Positions 9,386 to 18,244 of a stretch of 64,000 nt of DNA are shown piece after piece. The DNA is from Alteromonas profundi (GTDB taxonomy: Bacteria; Pseudomonadota; Gammaproteobacteria; Enterobacterales; Alteromonadaceae): contig NZ_JAAAWN010000008.1 of the NCBI RefSeq assembly GCF_010500865.1, forward strand, positions 62,001 through 126,000, read 5' to 3'. How positions within the stretch are numbered: position 1 is the first letter of the stretch; the number at the start of each line of letters is the position of its first letter. A program made the translations under genes and the position numbers. The notes beneath the pieces are model-generated. The model did no database searches, had not been told where the DNA came from, and saw nothing but the letters and a program-made list of their open reading frames with translations.

Positions 9386-10894
9386 TTACTTCCTAGCGTT
9401 TAGCTTTTGCTGGAAAACATCGAAGGTATCGACAACACCTTCACGGGGCGTACCGGATTTACTTAAAATCATTATTGTTAAGCTGGATAAAATAAATCCA
9501 GGAACAATTTCATACATCCAATCGCCTAGGGCTTGTCCACCAATAGTAATTGGCAGATAAATCCATAGCAATACGGTAACCGCACCTACAATCATACCGC
9601 CTAGCGCTGCACGACGAGTCATCTCTCGTTTAAACAAGCTAAACAGTACTAAAGGACCAAATGCAGCACCGAAACCAGCCCACGCATTACTCACTAGCGT
9701 AAGAATGGTGCTATCTCTGTCATAGGCAAGGAAAATTGCCACTAGCGCTACCACAATTACACTGATTCGCCCGGCGATAACCAATTCTTTATCTGTCGCG
9801 TCTTTACGCAGAAATGCTTGGTAAAAGTCGCTGGTTAACGAGCTTGATGTCACCAATAACTGAGATGAAATGGTACTCATAATTGCGGCAAGTATTGCGG
9901 CCAGCAAAAAGCCACCGATAAGCGGGTGGAAAAGAATTTGTGAAAGATAAATAAAGACAGTTTCAGGGTCGATACTATTGCCGTTACCCGTAACGTACGC
10001 AAGGCCAAATAGGCCTGTCATTAGCGCACCAATAATTGAAACAATCATCCAGCTCATGCCAATATTACGGGCAGTAGGAATATCATCCACTGAACGGATA
10101 GCCATAAAACGAACAATAATATGTGGCTGTCCGAAATAACCAAGCCCCCATGACATCAAAGAAACAATGCCGATAAACGTAATAGCCTCGTTGGTAGACG
10201 CATCCATAAACGCGTCAAAAAGTGCAGGGTTAATGTTATCGAGGGCATCAATGGATGCGCCAATACCACCTAAATCGGCGATAACAACCGCTGGAACCAT
10301 AACCAGCGACACAAACATAATACACCCTTGAACGAAGTCGGTCATACTTACTGCCATAAAGCCGCCTACTAGGGTATAAGCGACCACGACGCCTGCGGTT
10401 ACATAAAGGCCTGTGACATAAGAAAGTCCGAAGGAGGTTTCAAATAGTTTACCACCAGCAACGACACCTGATGAGGTGTAAAGTGTGAAGAAAATAACAA
10501 TAACAACTGAAGCAATAACGCGAAGCATACGTGAGTTATCGGCAAATCGGTTTTCGAAATAATCGGGGAGTGTAATTGAGTTGTTAGCAACCTCGGTATA
10601 CACCCGTAAGCGCGGTGCTACAAGCATATAGTTTGCGAGAGCGCCGAGAGTTAAACCTACTGCTATCCAGCCCGCTGAGAGCCCAGATACGTACATAGCG
10701 CCGGGCAATCCCATGAGCATCCAACCGCTCATATCTGAAGCGCCGGCTGATAATGCTGTTACTGCTGGGCCTAATTGCCGACCGCCTAGCATGTAGCCTT
10801 CAACGTTAGTATCGGTCTGTCTATATGCGAATAAACCAATGCCAAGCATGACAATAAAATACAGACCCAAAGAAATAATCGTACCAGTAGCCAT
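9386..10894 (-). CDS. putP: Sodium/proline symporter
   Basis: A 502-aa inner-membrane protein of the sodium:solute symporter family (SSS), with about 13 hydrophobic segments across its length. The N terminus (Tyr-Met-Leu-Gly-Gly-Arg-Gln-Leu-Gly-Pro, then Ser-Ala-Gly-Ala-Ser-Asp-Met-Ser-Gly-Trp) is the PutP signature, including the sodium-site Asp in the second helix. It imports proline with sodium, for nutrition or osmoprotection in a marine cell. No putA lies next to it here. An AGGGAA ribosome site precedes the ATG, and a strong terminator follows. Confidence 0.93.
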   Translation of the reverse strand: MATGTIISLGLYFIVMLGIGLFAYRQTDTNVEGYMLGGRQLGPAVTALSAGASDMSGWMLMGLPGAMYVSGLSAGWIAVGLTLGALANYMLVAPRLRVYTEVANNSITLPDYFENRFADNSRMLRVIASVVIVIFFTLYTSSGVVAGGKLFETSFGLSYVTGLYVTAGVVVAYTLVGGFMAVSMTDFVQGCIMFVSLVMVPAVVIADLGGIGASIDALDNINPALFDAFMDASTNEAITFIGIVSLMSWGLGYFGQPHIIVRFMAIRSVDDIPTARNIGMSWMIVSIIGALMTGLFGLAYVTGNGNSIDPETVFIYLSQILFHPLIGGFLLAAILAAIMSTISSQLLVTSSSLTSDFYQAFLRKDATDKELVIAGRISVIVVALVAIFLAYDRDSTILTLVSNAWAGFGAAFGPLVLFSLFKREMTRRAALGGMIVGAVTVLLWIYLPITIGGQALGDWMYEIVPGFILSSLTIMILSKSGTPREGVVDTFDVFQQKLNARK

Positions 10895-11036
10895 ATAAAT
10901 TCCCTATGTTTTTTTATTTATGCTAACACCTATGACACTGAGTCTCTATGCCAGTGTATACCCTTGCATAATTTTTATACGCCATTAGACAAATAAAGTT
11001 CGCGAGGCTCGGTTTACGTGCAGCTATAGGAGGAAA

Positions 11037-13013
11037 TTAAGGCGTATCGCTAAAATATTTCGCGAGGGTTATCGTCTCAATCTTACCGCGGCCGTTACTT
11101 TTGGCTTTATACAGTAGGTGGTCGCAAACTTTGATGATCTTGGTAATATTTGATTCACCCTTAAACTCCACAGCACCGGCAGAAAAACTGGCGCTAAATC
11201 TTGTTTGTGTTGTAGTCCAGCTTGCATATGCTTCGATAGAGGATTTTATTTTAGTTAATAGGGTATAGGCGTCATGCTCATTGGTATTGTGAAGGTAAAG
11301 TAAGAATTCTTCCCCCCCATAGCGACAAAAACGGTGATTTTTGCCTATGTGCGCCCGTACGATCCGACCAAAAGTGGATAAAACCTCATCGCCAACAACA
11401 TGGCCGTATCTATCGTTTATTTGTTTAAAATAGTCGAAATCGATAAGCACCATGCAAGATGTTGCATTGCTAGCCATCGATTTGGCAACGGCCTTAAACA
11501 TGGCATTTCGGCTCATCGCGCCGGTTAAATCGTCGCGTTCAGCTCGTAGCGTTCGCTTACGCTGTGCACGCCAAAACCCAAATAATAGAGTGGCGAGCAG
11601 GATGGCGAAAAGCGCAAAGGCGAGCGCTTGGAATCGTTGCGCTTTTAATAGCAGGTTTTGTTTATCTTTTTCGCGGGATAATTTATGGAGTTTGCTTATT
11701 ATTATGTCACGCTCTAGCGGAGAGTCGTTCACTGCGTTTTCTGCATTGTCTAGAGAGAAACGTGATTGGACCAACAGTTGTTCATACTTCTGTTGATAGA
11801 AAAACGCTTTTTCGAAATCGCCTCTTAGTTTATAGATATCTCTGAGCGTTTGGAGTTTACTTAACTCCACGGGTTTATTGTAATAGCCGTTATTCACCCG
11901 GGCATCCATAACATGAATGTATTTATCGATAGCATTTTCGAAGTCGTTGTCGCTACCCTCTATCGCTGTGTGATATAGGTTAAGAACATATGGCGTAGTG
12001 GTTAAGTTGACGGGTAATCCTATATTTTCATATTTTGATAAATCTTCCGTTAATTTGCCTATAAACTCTTTGTCGCCTGGAGCCATCCTATTTACGTAGA
12101 CGCTAATTCTCATTATCAAAACAAAAAATTCTTCTTTAATACTGTTACTCTTTTTGGCAACTGAACTTGCATCTTTTAACAACTCAAGAGCGTCATCATA
12201 CTGGGCTAATGTATTTAATGCCTCAAGGGCTCCAGCATAGTTAAATGCTTCTATGCTACCGTTTTTTTTCTGCAGTCCTATTAGGTCGTAATTATGCTTC
12301 AACGCTCTACTTGGCGAATTAAGGTGCATGTAAGCTTCAGCCAGCCATGCATGGGCTAACGTGCTGTCTAATGCAGTTTCTAAGCTGTTGGTTTGATCAT
12401 AGGGCTTCAAGTGGGGAAGGGCATATTCTAGCTCTACAATTGCCTTCATAGGGTTAATTTCAGAATATTCCATGGCCAACCACATTGAAACTAGAGCAAC
12501 TGCTTGCTGGTTTTCTGATTGGATAACTTCCTGCTTAAGAGAGTGAAGAGAAGGTATTGTTCGTTTTAACCGCTCGCTCGTAACGTCAAATTGGTTTGCG
12601 TTTTTTGCTATAAGGTAGTAAGCCTTTACTGCTGCATATCGAGTTACATTTAACGTCTCTAGGTAGCGCCATTGCTCTTCAGTTATGTCTTCGGGTTTTG
12701 CTATAGGTAATTTATGTTCTGCATCATCTGCTGCAGTCATTTCGTACATGACAGCTTTTATCACAGTAGCTACAGTGGAAGTATCGTCGATGATTTGACT
12801 GTCATCTATCAAGATGCTTATTTGCTCGTTGGTGTATCCGGAGGGAAGATTCCACTCATATATAACTGTCTTTAACAGATTAGAATACTGTCTGAATTTT
12901 TCATTTTCATCGGCTTGATTGGCAAAAGCGCGCGCCGAGACAAGTGAGATAAATAGCGTAAGAAAGATGAAGCGAAGCGTTAGTGATGCGGTGTAAGATA
13001 ACCGTAATTCCAT
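11037..13013 (-). CDS. TPR-containing membrane diguanylate cyclase
   Basis: A 658-aa sensor-type protein: a signal peptide (about residues 1-32, cleaved after Ala-Phe-Ala), a periplasmic helical region of probable TPR repeats (about 60-430), one membrane helix (about 457-477), a short coiled coil and a C-terminal GGDEF domain. The active-site loop reads Gly-Gly-Glu-Glu-Phe at about 566-570, so cyclic-di-GMP synthesis is expected. I see no RxxD inhibitory site five residues before the loop, so product inhibition may be absent. The TPR ectodomain probably binds a protein or peptide outside the cytoplasm; the signal is unknown. It is transcribed alone. Confidence 0.85.
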   Translation of the reverse strand: MELRLSYTASLTLRFIFLTLFISLVSARAFANQADENEKFRQYSNLLKTVIYEWNLPSGYTNEQISILIDDSQIIDDTSTVATVIKAVMYEMTAADDAEHKLPIAKPEDITEEQWRYLETLNVTRYAAVKAYYLIAKNANQFDVTSERLKRTIPSLHSLKQEVIQSENQQAVALVSMWLAMEYSEINPMKAIVELEYALPHLKPYDQTNSLETALDSTLAHAWLAEAYMHLNSPSRALKHNYDLIGLQKKNGSIEAFNYAGALEALNTLAQYDDALELLKDASSVAKKSNSIKEEFFVLIMRISVYVNRMAPGDKEFIGKLTEDLSKYENIGLPVNLTTTPYVLNLYHTAIEGSDNDFENAIDKYIHVMDARVNNGYYNKPVELSKLQTLRDIYKLRGDFEKAFFYQQKYEQLLVQSRFSLDNAENAVNDSPLERDIIISKLHKLSREKDKQNLLLKAQRFQALAFALFAILLATLLFGFWRAQRKRTLRAERDDLTGAMSRNAMFKAVAKSMASNATSCMVLIDFDYFKQINDRYGHVVGDEVLSTFGRIVRAHIGKNHRFCRYGGEEFLLYLHNTNEHDAYTLLTKIKSSIEAYASWTTTQTRFSASFSAGAVEFKGESNITKIIKVCDHLLYKAKSNGRGKIETITLAKYFSDTP

Positions 13014-13148
13014 GATGTAACCTACTCTTTCCCTTTCCTTTAAATATGACTACGTGAAGACGATGACGATATTTAATACAACTGGTTAGACCTTAGTATA
13101 AAGGAAATAAAAGAGGAACACACTTTTTCAGGTATGCTTATGATTAAA

Positions 13149-13178
13149 AATAAAAAATCGGCCAGAAGCCGATTTTTT
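13149..13178 (-). terminator. Rho-independent terminator of the sigma/anti-sigma pair
   Basis: The inverted repeat AAAAAATCGGC / GCCGATTTTTT, with a loop of a few bases, centres on about 13164. It lies about 35 bases past the anti-sigma stop and has T-runs on both strands. Confidence 0.8.
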
Positions 13179-13212
13179 TAACGCAAGATCATGTGAGAGT
13201 GAACGTAAACTA

Positions 13213-13917
13213 CTAAGCGGAAAATTGTATACGTTGTGTAATTATGTTCTTCATCTCGCCTAAGTCAGCTTCTTTACTACCTACAACCATAATATTTGCG
13301 TGTTGCATTTTGATACTTTCTCCATGGAATTGCTGGTCGTTGAACTCGCTAGGTACCCGGATATCATTGCGTTCTGGAACAATAAATACCGACATTTTTC
13401 CTTGTGGTGTATCTACTATCAAATGTAAGCTTCTAACTGTGCTCAAGTGACAAAAGTTGACAACTTCAACATCACCAATCATTTCGTCGAACCTAGCACC
13501 AAAGCTGGCTAGTTTTGCATTTACCATATCAAGATTTACCGGTAGAAGAGAATGAGATTCTTCTATCTGAGCATACTGCATGTGCGCTAAAGCTTGACCA
13601 CCAATACTGATAGGTTGGTGATACCACATGGTAAAGCCTATACCCACGGTAAAGGCCACCGAAGCTGCTAACGCAATATACCATCGACTTCGCTTTTGGT
13701 ATCGCGCAAACTCATTGGCAGATTGTTGCCAAATTAGCCTATTTGCTAAATCATCAGGTACGTCTACTTTCGCGGCTTTTCGCAATTGCTTATCGAATTG
13801 TAATTGCTCATTCCAAAATTTACGCTTACTTTCGTCCGCTTTGGCAGCAGCCACTACCTCTTTGTCCGTCGCTTCAGGATCGGCATAAATTCTACGTCTA
13901 AACTCTAGTTCATCCAT
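13213..13917 (-). CDS. DUF3379 family anti-sigma factor
   Basis: A 234-aa membrane protein beginning Met-Asp-Glu-Leu-Glu-Phe-Arg-Arg, typical of DUF3379. The N-terminal cytoplasmic part (about 1-70) probably binds the sigma factor. One membrane helix follows (about 83-100), then a periplasmic domain of about 130 residues. The ATG at 13917 overlaps the sigma gene stop by eight bases; the frame continues further upstream, but this start matches the family. The pair forms a classic sigma/anti-sigma module in which an envelope signal would release the sigma factor. A lone Cys in Asn-Phe-Cys-His-Leu of the periplasmic part could sense redox state or metal; that is a guess. Confidence 0.8.
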   Translation of the reverse strand: MDELEFRRRIYADPEATDKEVVAAAKADESKRKFWNEQLQFDKQLRKAAKVDVPDDLANRLIWQQSANEFARYQKRSRWYIALAASVAFTVGIGFTMWYHQPISIGGQALAHMQYAQIEESHSLLPVNLDMVNAKLASFGARFDEMIGDVEVVNFCHLSTVRSLHLIVDTPQGKMSVFIVPERNDIRVPSEFNDQQFHGESIKMQHANIMVVGSKEADLGEMKNIITQRIQFSA

Positions 13918-14467
13918 TTGCTCGACCTCTATTCTCACCTTGTCTTTCTAGCGTCTCCCTAAGTTGGTTTCGCGCTCGAAATAACCGTGTCATTACTGTA
14001 TTTTTATTTAACCCTAATTGGGTTGCAATTTCTTCGCCGCTAAACCCAAACAGTAGCTGTAACACAAGCGGCTCTCTATATTCATCGCTTAGGCCTCCAA
14101 GCATTCTATGGAGTTCGCGGTCGCTAACATCTGCATCCGCCTGTTGGGTATCGTCATGCACTTGTACATCTTCAATATCTACTGTTTCTAGTTGCTTACG
14201 CTCGAAGCGACGGGCGTTTTCACGTCGCAAAATAGTAATAAGCCAAGATTTCGCAGCTTGCTCATCGTTCAATGCATCGAGGGAGCGCCAGGCACGCAAA
14301 AAGGTTTCCTGCACGATATCTTCAGCCACGCTTTGGTCTTTAACTAACCAATAAGCGTAGCGATAAATATCAGCATGGAATGCGTGAATTAAGGCTTCGT
14401 AACGTTTTTGTTTTGCTTTCATGGTGGATAAGACCTGACTATTGCCCGATCTATTTCGTGCAAACAT
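13910..14467 (-). CDS. ECF-type RNA polymerase sigma factor
   Basis: A protein of up to 185 aa with sigma region 2 (Ile-Tyr-Arg-Tyr-Ala-Tyr-Trp-Leu, then Ala-Glu-Asp-Ile-Val-Gln-Glu-Thr-Phe-Leu-Arg-Ala-Trp) and region 4 (Phe-Ser-Gly-Glu-Glu-Ile-Ala-Thr-Gln-Leu-Gly, then Thr-Val-Met-Thr-Arg-Leu-Phe-Arg-Ala-Arg). Regions 1 and 3 are missing, as in all ECF factors. The start is uncertain: the ATG at 14467 gives 185 aa, while the ATG at 14422 gives 170 aa and begins Met-Lys-Ala-Lys-Gln, closer to the usual family length. It is translationally coupled to the downstream DUF3379 gene. The regulon cannot be read here. Confidence 0.88.
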   Translation of the reverse strand: MFARNRSGNSQVLSTMKAKQKRYEALIHAFHADIYRYAYWLVKDQSVAEDIVQETFLRAWRSLDALNDEQAAKSWLITILRRENARRFERKQLETVDIEDVQVHDDTQQADADVSDRELHRMLGGLSDEYREPLVLQLLFGFSGEEIATQLGLNKNTVMTRLFRARNQLRETLERQGENRGRANG

Positions 14468-14510
14468 AAAAAACCTGTGTTTTTATCGTTTTTGTTATTA
14501 TGGCATAACA

Positions 14511-14545
14511 AAAAGGAGCGCAATGAAAAACATTTCGCTCCTTTT
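14511..14545 (-). terminator. Rho-independent terminator of the DUF885 gene
   Basis: AAAAGGAGCG (14511-14520) pairs with CGCTCCTTTT (14536-14545), and the stem continues inward with AATG/CATT after one mismatch. On the minus strand it ends in a T-run. It lies about 35 bases past the stop of the upstream minus-strand gene. Confidence 0.8.
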
Positions 14546-14579
14546 ATGCATTATCTTCCCGGCTTCTTGAACGGGTCTA

Positions 14580-16433
14580 TTAATTAGTTTGTTGCGCCGC
14601 AATCCAGTTATCGATATTTTCTTCTAAAATTGACAATGGTACAGGGCCATATTTAAGCACTTCGTCATGAAAGCCTGGCCAGCTAAATTTATCGCCAAGG
14701 GCGTTCATAGCACGGTTTCTTAACTCGATAATCTTGAGCTTGCCAATCATATAGGCTGTAGCCTGCCCCGGCATTGCAATGTAACGTTCTACTGCTTTTT
14801 GTGCGTCATATTCTGCGTTTGGCGTATTTTGCACCAAATAATCGATAGCTTTTTCGCGACTCCATTTTTTAGCATGAATACCGGTGTCTACTACCAATCG
14901 ACACGCTCGCCATAGTTCCATAGCTAAACGGCCAAAGTCGGAGTAGGGGTCTTGATAAAAGCCCATATCTTTTGCCAATTCTTCAGAATATAACCCCCAG
15001 CCCTCAGTATAGGCAGTAAAGCTAAGGTATTTCTGCATTTGAGGAACACCTTCTCGTTCTTGCGCTATCGCGCGCTGCATATGATGGCCAGGGATCCCTT
15101 CGTGATACGCCAGCGCCTCTAATTGATACGTAGGCATGGCTTGCATGTCATATAAATTGGCGTAATAAATCCCTGGACGACTGCCATCTAGTGCTGGGCT
15201 CTGGTAAAAAGCTTTTCCGGCAGATTGCTCTCTAAACGCTTCGACCCGTTTTACTATCATAGGGGCTTTAGGCAAGATCCCAAAGTAATCAGGAAGGGCT
15301 TCGCGCATCGCATCAATGGCCGCCTTTGTATCATCTAAATATTGTTGACGTCCCTGAGGGGTTGCCGGTAAGTAAAATTGTTCATCTTCGCGCATAAAGG
15401 TGAAAAAGGCGTTTAAATCGCCTTCAAAATTTACCTCTGCCATTACCTCTCGCATAGCGTCGTGTATGCGTGCAACATTTTCTAAACCTATCTTATGTAT
15501 TTCATCGGCAGTTAGCTCTGTGGTAGTAAACCAATTTAGGCGGTTTTGATACCAAGCTTCACCGTCAGGTAAACGCCAAACGCCATCGCCCTGCGGGGTT
15601 AACCTTTTTTGATGTTCAAATGCTTCTATAAGTGCCAAATAAGCGGGCTTTACCGACGTAAGTAAAGCTGCTTTCGCTTCCTCTAAAAGGGTGTCGCTTT
15701 CTGCCTCATCCAATTTTAGTGAGTTAACTTTCTGCTGAAAATCGGCCCATAGGGTAGAAGGAGTCTCACTTAAGTCAAAGGGGGCGCCGGAGATCACGTT
15801 TTCAGACGCGTTAATCATTTGTTCGTAGGACCACGCAGGGGGGAAAACGCCCGCTTTTTCTCGTAGCTTCATTTGCTCAATAACTTGTTTGAAGTAAGCG
15901 CCAATATTGTCAAGACGGCTTATATACGCAAGTGCGTCTTCTTTCGAGGCAACGTGGTGAATGTTAATTAAAAAGCTAGGTACTTGTGTATGGGCGGCCC
16001 TAAATTGATGGACGATGTAGTTGTGGTGACGAAACTTATCATTGGCAATTTCTCTTTCCAGACTGAGTTTAAGCAACCGTAGACTTAGCTTTTCCCGTTC
16101 GTTTAACTTGTCGGTATCAAAGGTAGCAAGTTCAGTTAATCGGTTCTTCGCCGTGATAATACGCTGATCAACTTCCTCTTCAGACACATTATCCCATTTA
16201 TCATAGTCCCACTTTTTACCTAAGTAACTTTGTAGTAGAGGGGAGCGTTTGAGGTTTTCATCGAAAACACGGTCGAAAAATTTGGCTAAACGTTCAGACT
16301 CATCTTGTACACGGACGGATTGAGGCGTAGGGGAGTCAGGGGATGTTGAAGTGTTCTCGGGCGCCGGTGAGCAAGCGCTAAGGCTTGCTAATATTGCCGC
16401 AATAGGCGTAAGCGCATGTAACTTCTTACTCAT
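14580..16433 (-). CDS. DUF885 family metallopeptidase-like lipoprotein
   Basis: A 617-aa protein with a lipoprotein signal (Leu-Ser-Ala-Cys, Cys21), so it is membrane-anchored on the periplasmic side. It is a DUF885 (PF05960) protein. The family hallmark His-Glu-Gly-x-Pro-Gly-His-His is present near residues 443-450 and resembles a zinc HExxH site, so a peptidase role is commonly inferred; no substrate is established. The length is normal for the family. It lies downstream of the Bat operon, with about 90 bases between batD and its start, and may be co-transcribed or separate. A terminator follows it. Confidence 0.85.
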   Translation of the reverse strand: MSKKLHALTPIAAILASLSACSPAPENTSTSPDSPTPQSVRVQDESERLAKFFDRVFDENLKRSPLLQSYLGKKWDYDKWDNVSEEEVDQRIITAKNRLTELATFDTDKLNEREKLSLRLLKLSLEREIANDKFRHHNYIVHQFRAAHTQVPSFLINIHHVASKEDALAYISRLDNIGAYFKQVIEQMKLREKAGVFPPAWSYEQMINASENVISGAPFDLSETPSTLWADFQQKVNSLKLDEAESDTLLEEAKAALLTSVKPAYLALIEAFEHQKRLTPQGDGVWRLPDGEAWYQNRLNWFTTTELTADEIHKIGLENVARIHDAMREVMAEVNFEGDLNAFFTFMREDEQFYLPATPQGRQQYLDDTKAAIDAMREALPDYFGILPKAPMIVKRVEAFREQSAGKAFYQSPALDGSRPGIYYANLYDMQAMPTYQLEALAYHEGIPGHHMQRAIAQEREGVPQMQKYLSFTAYTEGWGLYSEELAKDMGFYQDPYSDFGRLAMELWRACRLVVDTGIHAKKWSREKAIDYLVQNTPNAEYDAQKAVERYIAMPGQATAYMIGKLKIIELRNRAMNALGDKFSWPGFHDEVLKYGPVPLSILEENIDNWIAAQQTN

Positions 16434-16522
16434 GGTAGTCTCCCTCTATCATTCATGCGCTAGTGCACCGCTAGCGCATTGTCATTCGTATATATAGTGT
16501 TAAACAGTACTTAGTTTTAGGC

Positions 16523-18244
16523 TCATTTATCCGGATATAGTGGAGATAGCGTCACTTCACCTTGCTTCAATCGGTTTAACCACTTTTTCCGTGCGTTATC
16601 AACGGCGCTATTTAATGCTTCTTTATTCCACGAGCCATTTACTTGGCTAAACTTGGCTCTTAAAAGCTCATCATATGGCCCTTGAATGTCCTTGGTTTCA
16701 GGAAAAGAGCGGGGGCTAAGAGTGCCTTTTTGTTGCGGATACAGGGTCGCCATCCAATTTTGTAGTGCGGGCGTTATTTCACTCGTGTCATTTCTTCCTA
16801 ACGCATTTTTTAGTGCACTGAAAGCCTTTTTCTCGCTGTCGGGTAGCGAGGGCGGCGCACTCGCCATCTGATGTTTGGCGCGGCGTTTAAGTACGATATA
16901 CGTCGCTAGCCACCCTACTAACGTTATCACCCATAGCCCTATAAATAGCCAAGTGATAGACCGGGGGGGGGCCTTTTGGGCCTTATCTTCGTGGGGTTGA
17001 GCGTCAGCTTGGGGTAGGCGCTCACCTTCATTTGTAGGCCTCTCTATTTCGCTTTGATTGTCTCCTGTCATAGGTGTTGTTGCGCTATTGGTGGCATTTG
17101 CAGGAGCGATAGACACGGTTCTTGCTGGTAGGGTAGCGTACTCAGTTTGTTCGGTTAGGGTATTGAACCAAGGGATGGTTACTTCTGGCAATACCATATC
17201 TCCGGATTTTGTAGGTATTAAGGCTAATGAGGTAGTACGTTGAGCGATTAACGCGTTATCCTTTTCCACCGTAGTAGTTGTGGACTGATCTGGATAGAGT
17301 TTAAAGTTAGGCGGATAAAATTCGGGTATGTCAGGTAGTTGCTCTTCAACTACACCTATCGCTGTCAGGGTGACAACGCGGGTCACCGGTTCTCCCACTG
17401 TAAATGTCTCACCTTGCGGCCACTCTTCGTCAATTCTGACCATTTCTGATGGCAGCCAAGGGTAATCGATATTCGAAGGAATAGGTTTAATCGTTACTGT
17501 GATATCAGGGCCTACACGGCTAACCTGTTGAGTGCGGTTAAAAAAACCAAATCGTTGGGTAGTATTGGTTGCCATCACTTCACCGCTGAAAATGGGCCCG
17601 CGAATAGTAAATTCACCAGAAGATTGAGGAACAATAGCAAACCGGCGCTCAATAACTTGGTAACGGCGACCATTGATAATATCGGTATATTGTTTGTCAT
17701 CACCAAGCTGGCGAATATCCGCATTGGGCATTTCGGGGCTTTGTAAGCTTCCCCGTTCTATACTCGAGGCGAGATGCAGTTTTACTGTATAAAGAAGTTG
17801 CTGGTTTAGGTATGCATTTTTAAGATCGATATCCGTAGTGACAAAGTAATCTCTCGCAACTTTGCTTGAAGATTGCACTGGGATGACGTCTACCGCAATG
17901 GGGGAGGTTTTCTTACCTTCAATAGTAAATGCCGGAATGGTGAATGTACCCTCAGCACGGGGAAACAAGGTTGTAGTCCAGGTGGTGGTACGGGTGGTAT
18001 CAAAATTGACGATTGATGTTTGGCTACTCACTGACGTTCTTCCCACTACAAAGTCTTTCAGTAGCGCAGAACTATCGAAGGCATCTCTGTCCGCACTGCC
18101 TTGGGCGGTAACCGTCAATCTTATCGCCTCATCTACCATGACAGGGTTCTTATCAATCGTTGCTTGAACGGCGTCTACATCAGCAGCGGCTGAAAAGCTG
18201 CTTAACAGCAATAATAAACTTGCCGTGAATAAAAATACTCTCAT
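16523..18244 (-). CDS. batD: BatD-like membrane protein
   Basis: A 573-aa protein with a cleavable signal (about residues 1-21, Ala-Ala-Ala-Asp), a long periplasmic beta-rich region with repeated immunoglobulin-like folds (about 22-400), one membrane helix (about 431-452) and a cytoplasmic tail. This is the BatD/oxygen-tolerance architecture. It starts directly after the BatB/C stop with no spacer. Bat proteins form a membrane complex with VWA partners and have been linked to aerotolerance and envelope stress; the biochemical activity is not settled. A run of nine C on the coding strand (16963-16971) lies just before the membrane helix and could slip. Confidence 0.85.
   Translation of the reverse strand: MRVFLFTASLLLLLSSFSAAADVDAVQATIDKNPVMVDEAIRLTVTAQGSADRDAFDSSALLKDFVVGRTSVSSQTSIVNFDTTRTTTWTTTLFPRAEGTFTIPAFTIEGKKTSPIAVDVIPVQSSSKVARDYFVTTDIDLKNAYLNQQLLYTVKLHLASSIERGSLQSPEMPNADIRQLGDDKQYTDIINGRRYQVIERRFAIVPQSSGEFTIRGPIFSGEVMATNTTQRFGFFNRTQQVSRVGPDITVTIKPIPSNIDYPWLPSEMVRIDEEWPQGETFTVGEPVTRVVTLTAIGVVEEQLPDIPEFYPPNFKLYPDQSTTTTVEKDNALIAQRTTSLALIPTKSGDMVLPEVTIPWFNTLTEQTEYATLPARTVSIAPANATNSATTPMTGDNQSEIERPTNEGERLPQADAQPHEDKAQKAPPRSITWLFIGLWVITLVGWLATYIVLKRRAKHQMASAPPSLPDSEKKAFSALKNALGRNDTSEITPALQNWMATLYPQQKGTLSPRSFPETKDIQGPYDELLRAKFSQVNGSWNKEALNSAVDNARKKWLNRLKQGEVTLSPLYPDK
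16963..16971. repeat. Nine-base homopolymer tract inside batD
   Basis: An uninterrupted G9 on the plus strand (C9 in the mRNA) encodes the end of Ala-Pro-Pro-Arg at about residues 425-428 of BatD. It is the longest G or C run I noticed in the window. Gain or loss of one base would remove the membrane helix and tail. Confidence 0.9.
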
